Shown here piece by piece: positions 7,335 through 15,871 of a stretch of 64,000 nucleotides of DNA. Within the stretch, counting starts at the first letter, position 1, and every line of letters begins with the position of its first letter. The notes under the pieces are model-generated. The model saw only the letters and a program-made list of their open reading frames with translations, had not been told where the DNA came from and searched no databases. Both the position numbers and the translations under genes were made by a program. Source of the DNA: a bacterium BMS3Abin14. Its GTDB lineage: Bacteria; BMS3Abin14. The DNA lies in NCBI GenBank assembly GCA_002897695.1, contig BDTG01000039.1, positions 1-64,000 on the forward strand, given 5' to 3'.

Positions 7335-10325
7335 TCATATTTTGCGCTTGTATCTGCGCATCAGCAATGAGTTCGAAACAACGGACACGGAGCTGAACGC
7401 CATGGCCGCCCCGGCGATGATGGGGCTGAGGAGGAATCCAGTGAACGGATAGAGCACACCTGCCGCTATCGGGAGACCCAGGGCGTTGTAACCGAAGGCC
7501 CAGAATAGATTCTGTTTTATCTTGCGCATGGCGAAACTGGACAGGTCTATAGCCATTACCACATCACGGATGTCGTCTTTAATGAGGACGATGTCTCCGG
7601 ACTCTATTGCCACATCCGTTCCACTGCCGATGGCGATCCCGATGTCGGCCTGGATCAAGGCGGGAGCGTCGTTGACGCCGTCCCCGACCATGGCGACCTT
7701 GCGGCCATCGTCCTGAAGTTTTTTCACCTCCGCGGCCTTATCCTGGGGAAGCACCTCGCTGAGCACCCTTTTTATACCTACCTGAGCGGCGATGGCATCC
7801 CCTGTCCGCCTGTTGTCGCCTGTGATCATGATCACTTCCTTGCCCATCTTTTGAAGCGCCTTTACGGCAGCCAAAGAGTGTTCTTTCAACGTGTCGGCCA
7901 CGGCCAGAATCCCGGCAATCTTACCGTCCACTCCGACGATCATCGCCGTTTTGCCCTGGTTCTCAAGCTCGACCATCGCCTCGTCAGGGCCTTTCAGGTC
8001 CAGACCCATTTCAGTAAAGTAAGTACGGTTCCCGATGGCCACTTTCCGGTCGCTTACAGTGCCCTCCACGCCCTTCCCGGTGATGGAATGAAAGTCTTCG
8101 GGCGGCGTCAACTCCAGGTCCCTTGCCAGGGCGCCATCCACGATGGCCTCGCCCAGGGGGTGTTCGGAATTTTTCTCCACGGAAGCGGCCAGTTCCAGCA
8201 CCTGGTCGGATCCCCACTCCCCGAAGATTACAACGTCTGTCAACTCGGGTTCGCCTTTTGTGAGGGTTCCGGTCTTGTCGAACACGACCGTATTTATCTT
8301 ATGCGCCATCTGAAGCGCCTCGGCGCTCTTGATCAGAACCCCGTTCTTCGCTCCCAACCCGGTGCCCACCATGACGGCGGTGGGCGTTGCCAACCCCAGG
8401 GCACACGGGCAGGCGATGATGAGGACCGCAATGAATACGGTCAGGGCGAAAATAAAGCTTTGGCCGGCCAGCATCCAGACAGCGAAGGCCAGCAGGGCAA
8501 GCCCGACCACCACCGGCACGAACCAGGCCGAGATCAGATCGGCCAGGGCCTGGATAGGGGCCTTGGAACCCTGGGCTTTCTCTACAAGCTTGACGATCTG
8601 CGCCAGGGCCGTATCCTTGCCAACCTTGGTGGCCCTGAACCTGAATGATCCGGTCCTGTTGATGGTGGCCCCGATAACCTCGTCGCCAGTGGATTTTTCC
8701 ACCGGCATGCTCTCACCGGTGAGCATTGACTCATCCACCGCCGAATACCCTTCTACAATGACTCCGTCCACAGGAATCTTCTGACCCGGCTTCACCAGAA
8801 CCTCGTCTCCCGTCCGCACCTCCTCAACAGGTATCTCCATCTCCCGGCCGTCTCTCACAACCAGGGCCGTTTTGGCCTGTAGCCCCATCAGTGATTTTAT
8901 AGCCTCGGAGGTCTTCCCCTTGGCGATGGCCTCAAGCCATTTTCCTAATAGTATAAAAACGATGAGGAGTCCGGCAACCTCAAAATAAAAGTTTTCCGTG
9001 CTGTAGCCGCTTTTCCCTGACCAGATGGCTATCATAACCGTTGTGCTGTAGAGCCACGCGGCGCCTGTGCCAAGAGCTACCAGGGTGTCCATGGTGGCCA
9101 TTTTCGTCTTTATGACCGCGAGGATTCCACGAGTGTAGAACTGGTAGTTGACCAGAAGGATGGGGGTCGCCAGGAGGAACTGCAGGATGGCTTCCCATCT
9201 GTCGGGAATGTGGGGCACCGGGATGCCCACCAGGGGTCCCATGGTGAGAATAAGTAGTGGTATGCCCAGAATAGCAGAGAAGATGAACTTGAACTTGATG
9301 GTCTTTATCTCCCTTTCCCTCGCCTCCTTTTCCCTGTCCAGGGTCCCTTCTGTCTCCTCCAGAGGTGTGTATCCCGCGTCCCGTATCGTCTGGAGGATCT
9401 CTTCCCTGCTGACGACGGAAGGATCAAAGTCTATCCTGGCTCGCTCGTTGATGAACAGCTCCTTGGAATTGATCCCTTTCAGACTGTTCAGGGCGCCCTG
9501 GACCGTGCCCAGGCAGTGGGGATTGTCCATCCCCACAACCTTCAGGTTAAGGTGTCCGCCGGTGCGCTCCTCCCTGATGTGGGGTGTATACCCCGCGTCC
9601 ACGATGGCCTTTCCAAGATCCTGGTGAGAGACGGTGTCGGGGTTGAATTGGACCATCACAGATTCGGCCGCAAAGTTAACGCTTGCTTCCGACACGCCAT
9701 CCAGCTTCGACAGCGCTTTTTCTATGGTCGCCGCGCAAGACGCGCAGTGCATCCCCGTGATGCCGATGGTGACGCTCAGACCGGGCGCCTCCCTCAGGTG
9801 AGGGGTGTAACCGGCATCGGTAACCGCCTTCTCGATATCTGCTACGGAAATTTTCGCAGGATCATACTGAACCGAGGCGGATTCCGACGCGATGTTCACA
9901 CCGGCGCTATGGACTCCGTCCAGTTTTTTAATCGCTTTCTCCGTATTGATAGCGCAGGAAGCGCAGTGCATCCCGATTATGCCCATTGAGACAGACTTGG
10001 TCATCGGCTCGGCCTGATCTCCTGGCATGGGAATTTCACAGGCCGCGGCTGACTTGTCTGTCTCGAGTTCCATGTCCCGGGTTCCATGTTCCAGGTCACC
10101 GTTCTCTTCCTCCGGACTCACATGCCCTGAGCTTGTCGAAGGGTGGACTCCTGACTCTGGACTTCCGGCTCCGGAATCTTGAGTCAGGAATTTATCCCTG
10201 CATCCAGGGCTGCAAAAGTACCAGGTTTTCTTGTCCTTTTCCCCCGAAAGCGCTGTACTCACATCCACTTCCATGCCACATACGGGATCGACAACCTTTT
10301 TAACATCCGCATTTTCCGACTTCAT
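7335..10325 (-). CDS. copA: Copper-exporting P1B-type ATPase with N-terminal YHS and three HMA domains
   Basis: At 996 residues this is longer than usual. A YHS domain (about 10-48: [18 protein letters not shown]) is followed by a low-complexity linker (50-108) and two good HMA domains with GMHCASC (118-124 and 191-197). A third HMA has GMDNPHC in place of GMxCxxC and so has lost one ligand. The catalytic core is complete: TGES (about 536), CPC (639-641), DKTGT (683-687), [18 protein letters not shown] and the last two helices. The CPC helix and the YN/MxxSS pattern fit Cu(I)/Ag(I) export to the periplasm. It lies behind csoR and a CsoR-type operator, so induction by Cu(I) is expected. Confidence 0.93.
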   Translation of the reverse strand: MKSENADVKKVVDPVCGMEVDVSTALSGEKDKKTWYFCSPGCRDKFLTQDSGAGSPESGVHPSTSSGHVSPEEENGDLEHGTRDMELETDKSAAACEIPMPGDQAEPMTKSVSMGIIGMHCASCAINTEKAIKKLDGVHSAGVNIASESASVQYDPAKISVADIEKAVTDAGYTPHLREAPGLSVTIGITGMHCASCAATIEKALSKLDGVSEASVNFAAESVMVQFNPDTVSHQDLGKAIVDAGYTPHIREERTGGHLNLKVVGMDNPHCLGTVQGALNSLKGINSKELFINERARIDFDPSVVSREEILQTIRDAGYTPLEETEGTLDREKEAREREIKTIKFKFIFSAILGIPLLILTMGPLVGIPVPHIPDRWEAILQFLLATPILLVNYQFYTRGILAVIKTKMATMDTLVALGTGAAWLYSTTVMIAIWSGKSGYSTENFYFEVAGLLIVFILLGKWLEAIAKGKTSEAIKSLMGLQAKTALVVRDGREMEIPVEEVRTGDEVLVKPGQKIPVDGVIVEGYSAVDESMLTGESMPVEKSTGDEVIGATINRTGSFRFRATKVGKDTALAQIVKLVEKAQGSKAPIQALADLISAWFVPVVVGLALLAFAVWMLAGQSFIFALTVFIAVLIIACPCALGLATPTAVMVGTGLGAKNGVLIKSAEALQMAHKINTVVFDKTGTLTKGEPELTDVVIFGEWGSDQVLELAASVEKNSEHPLGEAIVDGALARDLELTPPEDFHSITGKGVEGTVSDRKVAIGNRTYFTEMGLDLKGPDEAMVELENQGKTAMIVGVDGKIAGILAVADTLKEHSLAAVKALQKMGKEVIMITGDNRRTGDAIAAQVGIKRVLSEVLPQDKAAEVKKLQDDGRKVAMVGDGVNDAPALIQADIGIAIGSGTDVAIESGDIVLIKDDIRDVVMAIDLSSFAMRKIKQNLFWAFGYNALGLPIAAGVLYPFTGFLLSPIIAGAAMAFSSVSVVSNSLLMRRYKRKI
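10085..10185. repeat. Dispersed low-complexity repeat sequence inside the copA linker
   Basis: The DNA coding for the linker between YHS and HMA1 contains CCTGAGCTTGTCGAAGGG, whose reverse complement is nearly repeated in non-coding DNA at about 38857-38876 (CCTTCGACCAAGCTCAGG). It also holds TTCCATGT/CCATGTTCC and GACTCTGGACTTCCGG words like those in other intergenic spaces here. It is translated in frame, giving residues such as [10 protein letters not shown], so an intergenic-type repeat seems to have been absorbed by the gene. Confidence 0.55.
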
Positions 10326-10352
10326 AAGCTTATCTCCATTTCAGGTGCAGAT

Positions 10353-10541
10353 TCATTGATTTGCCGAATCGCGGTCCTCCGGTCCGGCACCTGTCTTATC
10401 GTCTGTCTTATCGTCTGTCTTCTCACCGCCGCCATCATGCTTGCCGTGGCCGCCGTGGCCGCCGCAGCACCCGCCGCCTTTAAACATCATGTATCCCATT
10501 CCGCCAACGATAAGCAGTAAAAATAATGTGTTGAATGACAT
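10353..10541 (-). CDS. Small membrane protein with CCGGHGGHGKH metal-ligand cluster
   Basis: The 62-residue product has one N-terminal membrane helix (about 4-20), then GGGCCGGHGGHGKHDGGGEK, rich in Cys and His, and an acidic tail containing a duplicated DDKT from a 10-bp direct repeat. The start has a perfect AAGGAGG site. It lies between csoR and copA on the same strand. A helix with a soft-metal ligand patch next to a copper ATPase suggests a metal-buffering or chaperone-like role at the membrane; no family name is certain. Confidence 0.72.
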   Translation of the reverse strand: MSFNTLFLLLIVGGMGYMMFKGGGCCGGHGGHGKHDGGGEKTDDKTDDKTGAGPEDRDSANQ

Positions 10542-10580
10542 TACGCTACCTCCTTATTCATAAGGGGATGAATTCGCAAG

Positions 10581-10607
10581 AAGTCATCAATGGACTTTTT
10601 ACGACCT
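10581..10607. repeat. Fragment of the TCGTAAAAAGTCC dispersed repeat
   Basis: AAGTCATCAATGGACTTTTTACGACC lies between csoR and the downstream mini-gene. It combines the TGATGA-side arm and the inverted TCGTAAAAAGTCC core of the larger copies at 34388-34596 and 56633-56787. Confidence 0.6.
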
Positions 10608-10619
10608 GAAATAAAGTGG

Positions 10620-10880
10620 TCACCGGAACTTTGAAAGGAGTTCAAGCACTTCATCGACCTTGGCCCCCCTGTCCAGGGGATCGTCTCCGGTGAGAGAATC
10701 CCTCACGCAACTTTCAAGATGCCCTTTGAAGATGTTCTCCTGGACCCTTGCCAGGGCGTTTGACGCTGATCTGATCTGGGTCAGGATATCGACACAATAG
10801 CGACCCTCCCGGATCATCTTGCTAATACCCCTGATCTGGCCCTCTATCCTGTTGAGTCGAACGAGCTGTGCTTCATGCAT
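10620..10880 (-). CDS. csoR: CsoR-family copper-sensing repressor
   Basis: The 86-residue all-helical protein carries the Cu(I) ligand set of CsoR: C29 (RYCVD), H54 and C58 (GHLESC). The N-terminal LNRIEGQIRGISKMI is the family signature helix. The open frame runs to 10910, but ATG at 10880 is preferred because GGAGGGG sits just upstream and MHEAQLVRLNRIEGQ is the normal N-terminus. Apo-CsoR binds DNA, and Cu(I) releases it. A perfect palindrome placed inside its own promoter (10932-10953) suggests autoregulation and control of the whole run of downstream minus-strand metal genes. Confidence 0.93.
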   Translation of the reverse strand: MHEAQLVRLNRIEGQIRGISKMIREGRYCVDILTQIRSASNALARVQENIFKGHLESCVRDSLTGDDPLDRGAKVDEVLELLSKFR

Positions 10881-10928
10881 ATCAAATCCCCTCCATTGAA
10901 TTACAATCAATCCTGTCCTTGCGCCCTA

Positions 10929-10958
10929 CCTATACCATACCCCCCTATGGTATGTCAA
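10929..10958 (-). promoter_or_regulatory. Promoter of the csoR-copA operon
   Basis: On the minus strand TTGACA (10953-10958) is followed after 18 bases by TATAGG (10929-10934), a good sigma-70-type promoter about 50 bases before the csoR start. The spacer is almost entirely filled by the CsoR-like palindrome, so bound repressor would block polymerase. Confidence 0.75.
10932..10953. promoter_or_regulatory. csoR: CsoR-type operator
   Basis: ATACCATA, six C, TATGGTAT: a perfect inverted repeat with 8-bp arms round a G/C tract, the known architecture of CsoR operators. It overlaps the csoR promoter spacer. Confidence 0.8.
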
Positions 10959-11216
10959 GGGGTTTTTTACTCTCTGTTTTTAAAGCACTGCCCAGCCGGA
11001 ACCCCGTGAGATGCGTGGTATTGTTAAAGGGAAAACGGGAAAACTATTGTTTACAAACATGATGTACATATGCTAACAGGAACTCCGCTCTCAGGTTCCC
11101 CGACCACATCGAAGGCGTATCGACATCCAGCAGGGCTAATTTCTCGATGCAATGTAAACGAGGCCGACGCCAACATTCTGCGGCCGGCCCCCAGACGGGA
11201 AGGCTGCCGAAAAACC

Positions 11217-12092
11217 ATGAAAACAGCAACAGTGCCCAATGCCAAACTGGCCCACCTGCGGGAGATCCTCAGGAAACTGGATTCAGTCGTCGTCGCCTAT
11301 TCCGGAGGGGTCGACAGCACCTTCCTCATGTGGGTCGCCGCTGATGAGCTGGGGAACGGGGCCTTGGCGGTCACAGCCCGGTCGGAAACCTATCCGAAAC
11401 ACGAAGCTGAAGAAGCGTTATCCATGGCCAGGGGGTTCGGCTTTCGCCACCGGGTCGTTCAGACCTCCGAACTGGCTATCCCTGGCTTTCGCTACAATCC
11501 GCCGGAACGATGCTATTATTGCAAATCTGAGCTGTTTGCCACCCTGCGCATGATCGCCGACGAGGAAGGCATCAGATACGTTGCGGACGGGTCTACAGTT
11601 AGCGATATTACTGACTACCGTCCCGGCCGAAAGGCCGCGGAGGAGAAGGACGTGCTTTCACCTCTCATCCAGGCCGACCTGAATAAAGAAGAGGTTCGAA
11701 CCCTGTCGAAGGAACTCGGAGTTCCCACCTGGAACAAACCAGCCTTCGCCTGTCTCGCCAGCCGATTCCCCTACCATGAGGAGATAACCGAGGAGAAGCT
11801 GTCCCGTGTGGCCCTGGCAGAGGAGTACCTTCGATCTCTCGGTATCCGCCAATACCGTGTCCGTCACCACGGCCCCCTTGCCCGCATCGAAGTGGAACAT
11901 AAGGACATCGAGATCCTTCTGAAACGGGAGGACCTCATTGGGCGTTTTCGCAAGCTCGGGTTTACTTACGTCACGGTAGATCTTGAGGGCTATCGACCGG
12001 GAAGCATGAACGACACGTTGACTGTTCAATCAACGAACGGGCGTCATCATCCCTCTGTTCCTGTCAATGATGAACCTGTTAATGAAAGATAA
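11217..12092 (+). CDS. larE: LarE-family ATP-dependent sulfur transferase
   Basis: The 291-residue protein has the PP-loop ATP pyrophosphatase motif SGGVDST (29-35). Cysteines C99 and C102 lie in ERCYYCKSELF, and C179 in FACLASRFPY is the position of the sacrificial or catalytic Cys in LarE. LarE adenylates and sulfurates pyridinium dicarboxylate to build the nickel-pincer nucleotide of lactate racemase and related epimerases; family members with extra cysteines may use an Fe-S cluster instead. The ATG at 11217 gives the family N-terminus. larB, larC and a lactate racemase are not in the window, so the partner is elsewhere or the role differs. It diverges from csoR. Confidence 0.85.
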   Translation: MKTATVPNAKLAHLREILRKLDSVVVAYSGGVDSTFLMWVAADELGNGALAVTARSETYPKHEAEEALSMARGFGFRHRVVQTSELAIPGFRYNPPERCYYCKSELFATLRMIADEEGIRYVADGSTVSDITDYRPGRKAAEEKDVLSPLIQADLNKEEVRTLSKELGVPTWNKPAFACLASRFPYHEEITEEKLSRVALAEEYLRSLGIRQYRVRHHGPLARIEVEHKDIEILLKREDLIGRFRKLGFTYVTVDLEGYRPGSMNDTLTVQSTNGRHHPSVPVNDEPVNER

Positions 12093-12263
12093 GAGTGCAT
12101 TACTTTGAACGAACGTTTTACGCCATGTGTGCAAAAAAGAAACATATCCCTGATGGATGACTGTGTAAAAACGGAACACTCCAACCATTCCCGTAAAAAT
12201 TGATAAACTCATATTATTTGCAAGATCAAGGAGTTGCTGTTCTATACCATTTTTGTAAAGTTA

Positions 12264-12279
12264 TGGCACGATCTATGCT
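12264..12279 (+). promoter_or_regulatory. Sigma-54 type (-24/-12) promoter
   Basis: TGGCACG, four bases, ATGCT matches the RpoN consensus TGGCACG-N4-TTGCW with one mismatch, and GG/GC spacing is exact. The expected start point (about 12290) is some 45 bases before the small gene at 12337. An RpoN activator should bind upstream; no clear site was recognised. Confidence 0.7.
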
Positions 12280-12336
12280 TACCTCAGGGAGAAGCCAAAT
12301 GTCTGGAAAGCATAAGTGTCGACTGAGGAGGAAAAA

Positions 12337-12483
12337 ATGAGGGCAAGATCTGTAGAGATCAAGGACAATGGATGGAAATGGCTCCTGGCCGGGATTTTGG
12401 GGCTGGCATTAATTTTCGGAGGGTACGGCCTTTCCCTGGCCATGGGCATGGGCGGCGGAATGGGTATAGGTATGGTATGGTAG
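12337..12483 (+). CDS. Small membrane protein, frame interrupted by a GGTAT repeat
   Basis: As written, 48 codons follow a strong GAGGAGG site: a basic N-terminus, one membrane helix (about 14-36) and a Gly/Met stretch MGMGGGMGIGMVW ending in TAG at 12481. The bases just before the stop are GGTAT direct repeats. Removing one 5-bp unit joins this frame exactly to an open frame that continues to TAA at 12594-12596, adding VVYDNLHLKAGKITNTADSF and more, for about 84 residues. The longer version would be a membrane-anchored periplasmic protein 28 bases before the DUF302 gene. It may be a decayed gene, a phase-variable switch or a sequencing error. No family is recognised. Confidence 0.6.
   Translation: MRARSVEIKDNGWKWLLAGILGLALIFGGYGLSLAMGMGGGMGIGMVW
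12463..12482 (+). repeat. Short GGTAT direct repeats at a frameshift point
   Basis: GGTAT occurs at 12463-12467, 12469-12473 and 12474-12478, followed by GGTA at 12479-12482. A change by one 5-bp unit shifts the reading frame of the overlapping small gene. Confidence 0.75.
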
Positions 12484-12624
12484 TATATGACAACCTGCAC
12501 CTGAAAGCCGGAAAGATCACCAATACGGCGGACAGCTTCAAGGTACGGGTCATGATCCGGAGCGGCAAGGCTCCTGTTGAATCGGGTTATCTTTAACAAT
12601 GAGAAGCAACGGTGGAGGTGCAAA

Positions 12625-13020
12625 ATGATTGAGGAGAAATACTTCTTTAAAACGGTCCTGGATCTTCCCTATGAAGAGGCCAAAAGGAAAGTCACAGAAG
12701 CGCTGTCCGGGGAGGGTTTCGGAATTCTAACCGAGATCGATGTCAAGGCGACGCTTAATAAAAAGCTCGATGTCGACTTCAGGAAATACGTCATCCTTGG
12801 TGCGTGCAACCCCTCTCTGGCTTTCCAGACTCTCAAGAATGAAGAGCAGATTGGCTTGATGCTGCCCTGCAACGTGGTTGTCCAGGAGGGTAAAGACGGG
12901 ACGACCATAGTATCCGCAATCAATCCTGAGGTAGCCATGAAGTCGGTCCAGAACCCGGATATTGCGCCTGTCGCAGGAGAGGTATCCCAAAAATTGAAAA
13001 ATGTTATAGGTGGGCTTTAA
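12625..13020 (+). CDS. DUF302 domain protein
   Basis: The 131-residue protein has the alpha/beta DUF302 pattern: LPYEEAKRKVTEALSGEGFG, FRKYVILGACNPSLAFQTL, IGLMLPCNVVVQE and a C-terminal helix. This is a widespread small domain of unknown biochemistry, often found with metal-resistance or redox genes. The ATG at 12625 follows GGTGGAGG. It lies 28 bases after the end of the interrupted mini-gene frame and would share its sigma-54 promoter. The Cys residues in ACNPS and LPCNV are conserved-looking. Confidence 0.85.
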   Translation: MIEEKYFFKTVLDLPYEEAKRKVTEALSGEGFGILTEIDVKATLNKKLDVDFRKYVILGACNPSLAFQTLKNEEQIGLMLPCNVVVQEGKDGTTIVSAINPEVAMKSVQNPDIAPVAGEVSQKLKNVIGGL

Positions 13021-13048
13021 TTCACCATTTTCAAAAAGGAACTGAGCC

Positions 13049-13504
13049 ATGCTGGAAGAAACGGGGATAGTGGTGTCGGTTTCCCCGGGCCGTGCGAAGG
13101 TAGCCCTGGTCCGGTCGGAGGCATGCGGGAACTGCGCAGCCAAAAGCATGTGCCATTCCACCTCGGAGCACCTCAGGGAGATCGAGGTTGCAAACCCGAT
13201 GGGAGCCAAGCGAGGAGAAAAAGTGGTCATCACGCTCTCGCCTGAGGCTCTGCTCAAAGCAACCCTCCTGGCATACCTGTTCCCGTCGACACTTATGGTC
13301 GCCGGAGCGGCAGTGGGGTGGTTTCTCAAAGGTACTGACCTTTGGTCGCTTTTTGGAGCTCTGGCAGGCTTGACAGTTTCGTCCATGTACATTTACATGC
13401 GCGGTCGAAGAAAAAAAACTACGCAGGGGCCGGCAATTTCTAAAATCCTCCATCGAGGAGTTATTACGCAAGATCAATATGGACAAGGAACGTTGGGAAT
13501 CTGA
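13049..13504 (+). CDS. RseC/MucC-like SoxR-reducing system protein
   Basis: The protein has 151 residues. The N-terminal domain carries cysteines 26, 29 and 35 in ACGNCAAKSMC, the hallmark of RseC, followed by two membrane helices (about 72-92 and 99-116). RseC proteins in other bacteria are accessory to Rnf-type electron transport (SoxR reduction) or sigma-E signalling. No rnf or soxR gene is visible here, so only family membership is claimed. It follows the DUF302 gene by 28 bases and has an AAGGA ribosome site, suggesting the same transcript. Confidence 0.82.
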   Translation: MLEETGIVVSVSPGRAKVALVRSEACGNCAAKSMCHSTSEHLREIEVANPMGAKRGEKVVITLSPEALLKATLLAYLFPSTLMVAGAAVGWFLKGTDLWSLFGALAGLTVSSMYIYMRGRRKKTTQGPAISKILHRGVITQDQYGQGTLGI

Positions 13505-13586
13505 TCGGCAGGTTCATTTAAGCTGAAAGGGTCGCACCGGAGCCGGATCCGCGATAGACTGATTGACGTTTAGGAGAATAACCTGG

Positions 13587-13877
13587 ATGAGAGGCCGGAC
13601 GGCGAAATTGCAGCAGCGACCCCTTTTATCTATCCTGCTGGCAGGGGTAATTATCGCTGTTTTTTTACTTGCCGGATTTCACGGAATAATACCGGTCGAT
13701 TCGGAAATGACCTGCCATGCGGCCGGTGTTACTCTATGCGCAACCACCATATGCGCCGTTATTCTCATTATTCCTTTTCTCCTGACGGTTTTACTGCTCG
13801 CCTCTTCCATTTTGTATTTTACCCCTACCTTAAAGTCTGAACTCCTTTTCGTATTCGAAAGACCTCCCGAGTATTAG
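13587..13877 (+). CDS. Hypothetical two-helix membrane protein
   Basis: The 96-residue protein starts at an ATG with TTTAGGAGA upstream. It has two membrane helices (about 12-34 and 50-75) separated by a short loop with two cysteines (TCHAAGVTLC). No family is recognised. It is co-oriented with the RseC-like gene and may be the last but one gene of that unit. Confidence 0.6.
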   Translation: MRGRTAKLQQRPLLSILLAGVIIAVFLLAGFHGIIPVDSEMTCHAAGVTLCATTICAVILIIPFLLTVLLLASSILYFTPTLKSELLFVFERPPEY

Positions 13878-14010
13878 CCCTGCAGAAGATTTAGTCTCAC
13901 AATCGGGGAGCTTCATGACATGAACACGTGCCTTCCCCGCCCACTGGTGAACGGCCAATCTGTCGGTTGCCGATCATCTGTCCTCTGTGAATTATAAAAA
14001 GGTGATTAAA

Positions 14011-14247
14011 ATGAGATATTACAGTTCCGATACTATTGTTCTCTTGGGCTTTTGCTCCTTTTGCAGAGAGGATTTTCGTGATGGAGTGCCCAGGTTTATC
14101 GACGGTGATTTTCCCCGGGAACAGTTCTGCTCCTCCAGGTGCGCCGGCAACTTCCTGAAATATGACCTCGGGGCCGAGCGAGTCATGCCCACCGGATCGG
14201 CGATTTACGGACCTGACCCTCTTTTACGTCAAGAGCAGGGAGAATAG
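14011..14247 (+). CDS. Hypothetical small Cys-motif protein, probably metal-binding
   Basis: The 78-residue protein has CSFC near residue 15 and CSSRC near residue 40, a Cx2C...Cx3C spacing like TRASH or DUF3330-type treble-clef modules that bind a single metal ion. The ATG at 14011 has AAGGTG before it; an in-frame GTG at 13987 is possible. Function unknown. The nearby SPW/VKOR gene converges on it. Confidence 0.55.
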   Translation: MRYYSSDTIVLLGFCSFCREDFRDGVPRFIDGDFPREQFCSSRCAGNFLKYDLGAERVMPTGSAIYGPDPLLRQEQGE

Positions 14248-14308
14248 ACTTAACATCAACCTATGACCAGTCAATGGATCAGGTCCTTCGGGCTGCCGGC
14301 TGGAACAA

Positions 14309-14346
14309 CCTGTTCACTCTCTCCAAATTGTGAGGGAGTGAACAGG
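14309..14346. repeat. Inverted repeat between convergent genes
   Basis: CCTGTTCACTC and GAGTGAACAGG form an 11-bp perfect stem round a 16-base loop, with partial GAAC/GTTC extensions. No T-run follows, so it may be a terminator without a classic tail, a regulatory site or a stable RNA hairpin. Confidence 0.55.
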
Positions 14347-14453
14347 ACCTGGTTCATGAGAGAAACCAGTGGAGGATTACCATGCATGAATCTCCGACAG
14401 CTCAACTTAACCGGGTCGAAAACCAGTTATCGGAATCCCGGGAGAGAACTTGA

Positions 14454-15857
14454 TCAGACGATCAGCCGGTCCCACGTCCCATATTGTTCCTTGATAGTAC
14501 CGCGAGGAATGCACAGCAAGATCAGCAGAACGCCAACGATTGCATTGTTCACTCTTGTGCCGGCGCCGGCCCCTGCAAGCAGCCAGGGCGAAGCGATTAT
14601 CCACGCGCTGAATAAAACGTTGAGAAAACGGCCGGCCCTGAAAACTTCGGCCATGGCAATCACGGCGACGGTTACAATGAGCGCGCCAAAGATATTGTTG
14701 TCGGCCGCCGCCCTGCCCATCGTGCCAAGTATCACGGGCGAAAGCATGAGCCACAGGCCGAAGGCAACGCTGAGCAGCAGTGTCCATGGCAGCGTGACCC
14801 CCCAGGACATGGAGGGAAAGTACTCTTTAACGGGGGCTCCGTACAATGGCGTTCTTTCGTCCACATTCTCCACGTTCAGCGTTCCCCCGATCCAGAATGC
14901 CCGCCACATAGAATTTCCGTCACGCACGCTCTGCTTAAGGAACTGTCCCATCGCGACCAGCTCATCCACGGTGAACGGTATCATCAGGAGCATGAGCAAA
15001 GCGGTCATCAGACATAATGTACACCAGGAGCCCACAACAACCGGCTGCAGGATCACCAGCACGATGCTCGTGACGCCGAGCGGCACGACGAGGATGAAAA
15101 AACCGGTCACCATCCACGGCATGGAGCGCCAGCGTGTCTTGCCGCCCATCCAGGCCATGAGCATCTCCAGGGTATAGGCCGCCGCGCCAAGTCCGGCATC
15201 GGAGACAGGAAACTTCCGCGACACGTTTGAAGTCAACACGTTCACAGTGCCATGTCCAAAAAACGGTTCCCAGATCGTGGGGATAAAACCAAGCTGGAAT
15301 GCCGCGAGATAACGGGAGATCAACCAGCCGGCAAACGCGATGATGATCATCGGCGCACGCTGATGCCAGGTTGATGGATTGTAGCTCCAGCCCGGCGGAA
15401 TTTCCGGGCCTGATTTGGCCATCTCCATATGATGCGCCATACCGGGCATTGAGGGCACGAGAATTGACAACCCAATGACAAGCGTGCCGATCAAGGTGTC
15501 ATTCACAAACGCGGCCGGGCTTGTGGTCCAGAACACGAGGGGTGCGAACTGAAGCCATATCCCCACCAGGGCGATGCTCCAGCGCCCCCAGAAATCAAAC
15601 CGGGGCGATACTGCCGCAAGCGCAAACAACACGAGCAACGCGCCACTGGCTACATCACCCCAGATCATCGCAGGCTTCGCATAGCCGAAGGTAAACGGGC
15701 TGGTAATAAGCCAGAATCCGAAACCCACGATGGTGAAGTTGGTCCACAACCACTGGCGACGCATGTCCAGCGTCATTTTTATCATGCTCTCGTGGTCGTC
15801 CCCATGATTCATATCATGGCTGCCGTGTCCTTTAGCATGTTCGTGTTCAGCGATCAT
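14454..15857 (-). CDS. SPW-repeat / vitamin K epoxide reductase-like fusion membrane protein
   Basis: The 467-residue polytopic protein starts with a His/Asp-rich soluble segment, an SPW-type repeat (about 35-135), then a VKOR-like domain with CTLC (C279-C282) in SWCTLCLMTALLMLL, and a second SPW repeat (about 350-460). VKOR domains pass electrons from periplasmic disulfides to quinones. ATG at 15857 follows AAAGGGAG; the earlier in-frame start overlaps the epimerase and looks spurious. It sits 14 bases behind the epimerase gene, a pairing that suggests one transcript. Its substrate is unknown. Confidence 0.78.
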   Translation of the reverse strand: MIAEHEHAKGHGSHDMNHGDDHESMIKMTLDMRRQWLWTNFTIVGFGFWLITSPFTFGYAKPAMIWGDVASGALLVLFALAAVSPRFDFWGRWSIALVGIWLQFAPLVFWTTSPAAFVNDTLIGTLVIGLSILVPSMPGMAHHMEMAKSGPEIPPGWSYNPSTWHQRAPMIIIAFAGWLISRYLAAFQLGFIPTIWEPFFGHGTVNVLTSNVSRKFPVSDAGLGAAAYTLEMLMAWMGGKTRWRSMPWMVTGFFILVVPLGVTSIVLVILQPVVVGSWCTLCLMTALLMLLMIPFTVDELVAMGQFLKQSVRDGNSMWRAFWIGGTLNVENVDERTPLYGAPVKEYFPSMSWGVTLPWTLLLSVAFGLWLMLSPVILGTMGRAAADNNIFGALIVTVAVIAMAEVFRAGRFLNVLFSAWIIASPWLLAGAGAGTRVNNAIVGVLLILLCIPRGTIKEQYGTWDRLIV

Positions 15858-15871
15858 GATCAACGCTCCCT

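Noticed and set aside
11070-11216. Earlier start for larE
   Set aside because: The frame is open, but MKTATV at 11217 gives the usual N-terminus before the PP-loop, and the extra residues look non-coding.
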